Shown in pieces: positions 61,021-64,000 of a DNA stretch of 64,000 nt (positions are counted from its first letter, which is position 1; every line of letters begins with the position of its first letter). This DNA is from DASXHY01 sp036272195 (lineage in GTDB: Bacteria; Verrucomicrobiota; Verrucomicrobiia; Limisphaerales; DASXHY01). The translations under genes and the position numbers were made by a program. Below the pieces are notes generated by a model that saw nothing but the letters and a program-made list of their open reading frames with translations, searched no databases and was not told the origin of the DNA. The stretch is from positions 186,001 through 250,000 of the forward strand of contig DATAZE010000024.1 in assembly GCA_036272195.1 (NCBI GenBank), given 5' to 3'.

Positions 61021-61181
61021 CCCTGGTCCCTCCATTTTCGCCCGTTTTTCTCTACGCCTCAGTGTCTCTATGGCCATCTCTCCGCCGGTTTCAAAAGCAA
61101 CAACGTGGTCAAATCACTACAGCCACAGCCATTTCCGCAGTATAAAACAAACCATTCACTTCATTGTGTAAAATTTTTTAA

Positions 61182-61221
61182 CATCGAAATCATGCGTGAT
61201 TTCGATGAATTACATTCATCG
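61182..61221. promoter_or_regulatory. Nested palindromes upstream of the second sigma-54 promoter
   Basis: CATCGAAATCA-TGCG-TGATTTCGATG (61182-61207) is a perfect 11-bp inverted repeat, and CGATGAAT-TAC-ATTCATCG (61203-61221) is a perfect 8-bp one sharing CGATG with it. They lie about 11-50 bp upstream of the -24 box. They may bind an activator or a repressor; they do not match the NtrC consensus. Confidence 0.6.
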
Positions 61222-61231
61222 ATTGCCCGTT

Positions 61232-61248
61232 TGGCACCTGCGTTGCTT
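61232..61248 (+). promoter_or_regulatory. Sigma-54 promoter of the second glnK-amt operon
   Basis: TGGCACCTGCGTTGCTT matches the -24/-12 consensus with correct GG-N10-GC spacing and differs from the first operon's box at two positions. Transcription should start near 61258, 45-50 nt before the glnK ATG. Confidence 0.85.
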
Positions 61249-61304
61249 AAACGCCGCACCAAGCGCGGGAAATGGAATTTCCCGGACTCCGAACCCAAAA
61301 CTAT

Positions 61305-61643
61305 ATGAAGAAAATCGAAGCGATTATCAAACCATTCAAGCTGGAGGAAGTTAAGGACGCGTTGAGCGAAATCGGCGTCGAGGGCATGACCGTCACCGAA
61401 GTGAAGGGATTCGGACGCCAGAAAGGTCACACCGAAATTTATCGCGGCAGCGAATACACCGTGGATTTCCTGCCCAAGATTAAAATCGAAGCAGTCGTGG
61501 CCGATAGCCGATTGGACGCCGCCGTGGCCGCCATCGTCAAGGCCGCCAGGACCGGCAAGATCGGCGACGGCAAAGTGTTTGTTTCAAAAATCGACGAGGC
61601 CGTCCGCATCCGGACCGAGGAAAAAGGAGAACAAGCCGTTTAA
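61305..61643 (+). CDS. glnK: P-II nitrogen regulatory protein, copy 2
   Basis: The start at 61305 aligns exactly with copy 1 (112 residues); an 11-codon extension to 61272 is possible but would begin within about 15 nt of the predicted transcription start. T-loop Tyr51 (IYRGSEYTVDF) and TGKIGDGKVFV are intact. Differences from copy 1 cluster in the region after the T-loop (EAVVADSRLD in place of EIVAPNDRVD) and in the last 20 residues. It lies 30 bp before the second amt gene and presumably controls it. Confidence 0.96.
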   Translation: MKKIEAIIKPFKLEEVKDALSEIGVEGMTVTEVKGFGRQKGHTEIYRGSEYTVDFLPKIKIEAVVADSRLDAAVAAIVKAARTGKIGDGKVFVSKIDEAVRIRTEEKGEQAV

Positions 61644-61673
61644 TCTCGGAGCAACACCCCGAACTATTCACCA

Positions 61674-63119
61674 ATGAAAAAGCTAATCGCCTTCCTCTCT
61701 TTAATCGCTGTCATTTCCTGCGGAGTTTTTCCTGCCTTCGCCGCCGACGCTCCCGCGCCGAAGCTCGAAGACCGCGTGACCGACCTGGAAGCCTACGTAA
61801 CCAACGGCGCGCGCCAGACGAATGCCGCCACTGCTCTAGCCGCCTCGCCCGGACCCGGTCATAACGCCTTCCAGATGGTGAGCGCCGCGCTCGTGTTGTT
61901 CATGACCCTGCCCGGCCTGGCACTATTCTACGGCGGCCTCGTGCGCCGCAAGAACATACTCTCCGTCATGGCGCAATGTCTCGGCATCACCGGCCTGGTT
62001 GCCATTCTCTGGTGGCTCTGCGGTTATAGCATCGCCTTTCACAGCGGCAAACCGTTCTGGGGCACATTCGATTGGGCATTCCTCAAGGGCGTTGATTCCA
62101 CGCCCAATACCGATTACGGCGCCTGGGTTTCGCACAATGTTTTTTCCATGTATCAAATGATGTTCGCCATCATCACACCGGCCTTGATTGTGGGTGCGAT
62201 TGCCGAGCGCATGAAGTTTTCCGCCATCCTCCTCTTCGTCACCATCTGGATGTTCGTCGTTTATTTCCCGCTCGCCCACATGGTCTGGGGCATCGACGGC
62301 ATGATGAACGGCGTGTGGAACCCTAATGCCAAAATCCACGCCATCGATTTCGCGGGCGGCACGGTCGTGCATATGTCCTCGGGTTGGTCGGCGCTGATTC
62401 TCTGTATAATCCTCGGCAAACGCCTGGGCTTCGGCAAAGAACCCATGCCGCCGCACAGCATGGTGCTTTGTATGGTCGGCACCGGCATGCTTTGGGTCGG
62501 CTGGTACGGCTTCAACGCGGGCAGCGCCGTCGCGGCAGACGTCGTGGCGGCCAACGCATTCTTGACCACCACCATGGCCACCGCCGTCGCCTCGTTCACC
62601 TGGGGCATGATCGAATACGTCTTGAAAGGCAAGCCGAGCATCCTGGGTTTCTGCTCGGGAGCAGTCGCCGGGTTGGTGGTCATCACCCCGGCTTGCGGCT
62701 TCGTGACGGCCAACGGCGCAGTTATCATCGGCCTCATCGCCGGTGCGATACCGTTCTTCTTCTGCTACAAAGTCAAAAACTGGTTCGGCTATGACGACGC
62801 CCTCGATACCTTCGGCGTTCACGCCGTGGGTGGAACCATTGGGGCGTTGCTGACCGGAATCCTGGCGCGCAATTCCGCCAACGCCAACCTCGCGACCAAC
62901 TTGAAAGCGTATGTGACGGATTCCGCGTTGCAACCGCTGGTGTGGGAGCAACTCAAAGCCATCGGTCTGACTCTCTGCCTGGCCATCGTCGGCACCACGG
63001 TCATTGCGTTCATCGTGAAAGCCGTGGTTGGACTGCGCGTGAGCGAAGAAGTCGAAACCATCGGCCTCGACCTTTCGGAACACGGCGAAGAAGGTTATCA
63101 CGCGGAAGGCGGAATTTAA
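61674..63119 (+). CDS. amtB: Ammonium transporter Amt, copy 2
   Basis: The 481-residue protein parallels copy 1 over its full length: signal peptide (about 1-23), a shorter periplasmic extension (about 24-60, LEDRVTDLEAYV), then the Amt core with pore His233 (FAGGTVVHMSSGW) and His383 (DDALDTFGVHAVGG), and the same acidic C-terminal tail (GEEGYHAEGG). The periplasmic part is about 23 residues shorter. Two duplicated glnK-amt pairs, 6 kb apart, suggest distinct affinities or conditions. Confidence 0.95.
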   Translation: MKKLIAFLSLIAVISCGVFPAFAADAPAPKLEDRVTDLEAYVTNGARQTNAATALAASPGPGHNAFQMVSAALVLFMTLPGLALFYGGLVRRKNILSVMAQCLGITGLVAILWWLCGYSIAFHSGKPFWGTFDWAFLKGVDSTPNTDYGAWVSHNVFSMYQMMFAIITPALIVGAIAERMKFSAILLFVTIWMFVVYFPLAHMVWGIDGMMNGVWNPNAKIHAIDFAGGTVVHMSSGWSALILCIILGKRLGFGKEPMPPHSMVLCMVGTGMLWVGWYGFNAGSAVAADVVAANAFLTTTMATAVASFTWGMIEYVLKGKPSILGFCSGAVAGLVVITPACGFVTANGAVIIGLIAGAIPFFFCYKVKNWFGYDDALDTFGVHAVGGTIGALLTGILARNSANANLATNLKAYVTDSALQPLVWEQLKAIGLTLCLAIVGTTVIAFIVKAVVGLRVSEEVETIGLDLSEHGEEGYHAEGGI

Positions 63120-63169
63120 TTCATTCCCTGGGAACGCCGGCGTCTTGCCGGCTTTCCCCTCTTTTCACA

Positions 63170-63203
63170 GAGCGCCGGCATATATGCCGGCGCTCTTTTT
63201 TTT
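63170..63203 (+). terminator. Intrinsic terminator after amt copy 2
   Basis: GAGCGCCGGCA-TATA-TGCCGGCGCTC is a perfect 11-bp stem followed by eight T residues (63196-63203). It is a strong rho-independent terminator. A smaller CGCCGGCGTCTTGCCGG hairpin precedes it. Confidence 0.93.
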
Positions 63204-63294
63204 GACCGCTAATTTCATTCCACTGCCAAATCCCCGAAAGTTTTTCGGGTTTCACCCACTTTAATTGCTCTGACATGAGTTGTAGTGAAGGAGC

Positions 63295-63522
63295 ATGAAC
63301 AACAGTTATGTAATCCAATGGAAATCAAAAGTGAACGGCCGCGCCGGCCGGGGAACCAAACGCTTTGAGAAGGAAGAAGTCGAACAACTCGTCGAAGAAC
63401 TCAACCGCGAATATCCGCAGATTGACCATCAGGCCATCCCAGCCGCCGATGCCGAACGGGAATCCGCGGAAGATACGCCGACGATTACTGGCATTTCCAA
63501 CCCGATGTTTTCGCCAGCCTGA
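63295..63522 (+). CDS. Hypothetical small protein
   Basis: The 75-residue soluble protein begins MNNSYVIQWKSKVNGRAGRG and contains a charged helix (RFEKEEVEQLVEELNREYPQI). It has no signal peptide or membrane segment. The family is not recognised. AAGGAG sits very close to the ATG (one base apart), which makes the start slightly doubtful. Terminators on both sides make it a separate unit. Confidence 0.6.
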   Translation: MNNSYVIQWKSKVNGRAGRGTKRFEKEEVEQLVEELNREYPQIDHQAIPAADAERESAEDTPTITGISNPMFSPA

Positions 63523-63604
63523 CATATGCGGGTTTCACCCCATTCCACAAATTCCAACTCCGCGTAGGATGTGTTCTGTAATGTGATTGAGAGTGGCAAT
63601 CACT

Positions 63605-63630
63605 GCGGCTCCGAGTGGAGCCGCTTTTTT
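63605..63630 (+). terminator. Intrinsic terminator after the 75-residue gene
   Basis: GCGGCTCC-GAGT-GGAGCCGC is an 8-bp perfect stem followed by six T residues. It ends the transcript of the small gene at 63295. Confidence 0.9.
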
Positions 63631-63745
63631 GTTTTGTGAGAGGAATAAGTCAAAACGTACCACGTACTACGCAATTCCGCATCCCCCTACCCCACGCGCA
63701 CTTGGGAGTTTATTTTTTCCGGGCGGGGGTGTATGATGCTGGCAC

Positions 63746-63907
63746 ATGAATTGGACCCAGCTGACCAGCGGGTTGAAAGTAATCTGGGATAACAATCCCG
63801 GAGTGATAATCCTCATCGGTTTAGGTTTTTTGGTTTTCATCGTTATTGTGCTCGACGCGCGCCGCCACCGGAAGAAGCACAAGAACAAGCATCCCAAGAA
63901 ATATTAA
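63746..63907 (+). CDS. Small single-span membrane protein
   Basis: A 53-residue frame, MNWTQLTSGLKVIWDNNPGV onwards, has one hydrophobic helix (about 19-36) followed by a strongly basic tail (RRHRKKHKNKHPKK). The positive-inside rule puts the tail in the cytoplasm. The family is not recognised. It is short enough to be missed by many gene finders, but codon use and the hydropathy pattern support it. Confidence 0.55.
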   Translation: MNWTQLTSGLKVIWDNNPGVIILIGLGFLVFIVIVLDARRHRKKHKNKHPKKY

Positions 63908-64000
63908 AAGTCCATAGATTTGCACGAAACAATGCAAACCGGCCCAAAAGTCTTCTCTTTCGCTCCTTGAGGATCTACGTTAAGCTTCCTTGCCTGCGGT

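Larger units (their letters stand above)
61021..61304. other. Leader of the second glnK-amt operon
   Basis: This 284-bp stretch contains two overlapping palindromes (61182-61207 and 61203-61221) and the sigma-54 promoter at 61232-61248. No gene is seen. Confidence 0.65.

Noticed and set aside
61923..63101. 392-codon minus-strand open frame
   Set aside because: Fully antisense to the second amt gene; Asp/His/Gly-rich shadow composition, and a similar frame occurs opposite the first amt gene.

Overview
The window looks like chromosomal DNA of a free-living, polysaccharide-degrading member of the Verrucomicrobiota, probably near the Pedosphaera/Limisphaerales branch. This is inferred from content, not from a marker gene. 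The evidence is several type-II pseudopilin-like proteins with the H-X9-DG signature, very long secreted proteins built from LamG, Ig, Fn3 and beta-helix modules with a shared aromatic-Arg C-terminal tail, a Planctomycete/Verrucomicrobia-style cytochrome c domain, and many short GC-rich palindromic spacer repeats. No transposase, phage gene or CRISPR array was seen.

Layout. 1-3.3 kb: a truncated DUF4331 gene, a secreted epoxide-hydrolase-like enzyme and a divergent flavin-dependent luciferase-like oxidoreductase. 3.6-8.4 kb: two tandem membrane-anchored SGNH-hydrolase/TPR paralogues with a 49-residue DUF5989 protein between them. 8.7-18.2 kb: a probable starch/alpha-glucan module (secreted protein with four sugar-binding-like repeats, two pseudopilins, a GH13 amylase) followed by a propeller-type sensor kinase and a LuxR-type response regulator. 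18.3-21.8 kb: a secreted kelch protein. 22-38.1 kb: a mannan/mannoside utilisation locus with two GH92 enzymes, a cupin, a LacI regulator, an MFS transporter, a pseudopilin and a 1551-residue beta-helix/LamG protein. A shared inverted repeat (TGTTAATCRTAACA) lies at the lacI start and upstream of the four-gene minus-strand run, and is a good operator candidate. 38.6-46.7 kb: housekeeping-like genes (bifunctional nuclease, holA, STAS protein, secreted C1B peptidase, UvrD/PcrA helicase, HD hydrolase with a coupled coiled-coil protein, cytochrome c). 47-52.1 kb: an NfeD-like/flotillin operon with a beta-carbonic-anhydrase-like protein and two paralogous membrane-anchored proteins. 52.1-54.8 kb: dgt, ispH and tRNA-Pro(UGG).

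55-63.2 kb: two complete glnK-amt operons, each behind a recognisable sigma-54 (-24/-12) promoter, flank a LysR regulator and a KimA-like potassium transporter. The transporter is preceded by a clear c-di-AMP (ydaO-type) riboswitch. The window ends with two small genes, one for a single-span membrane protein, and strong terminators.

The best leads are the LacI/GH92/pseudopilin regulon with its paired operators, the ATGA coupling of pseudopilins to secreted carbohydrate-active proteins, the SGNH-TPR/DUF5989/SGNH-TPR cluster, the duplicated sigma-54 glnK-amt units around a riboswitch-controlled K+ transporter, and the family of palindromic spacer elements.
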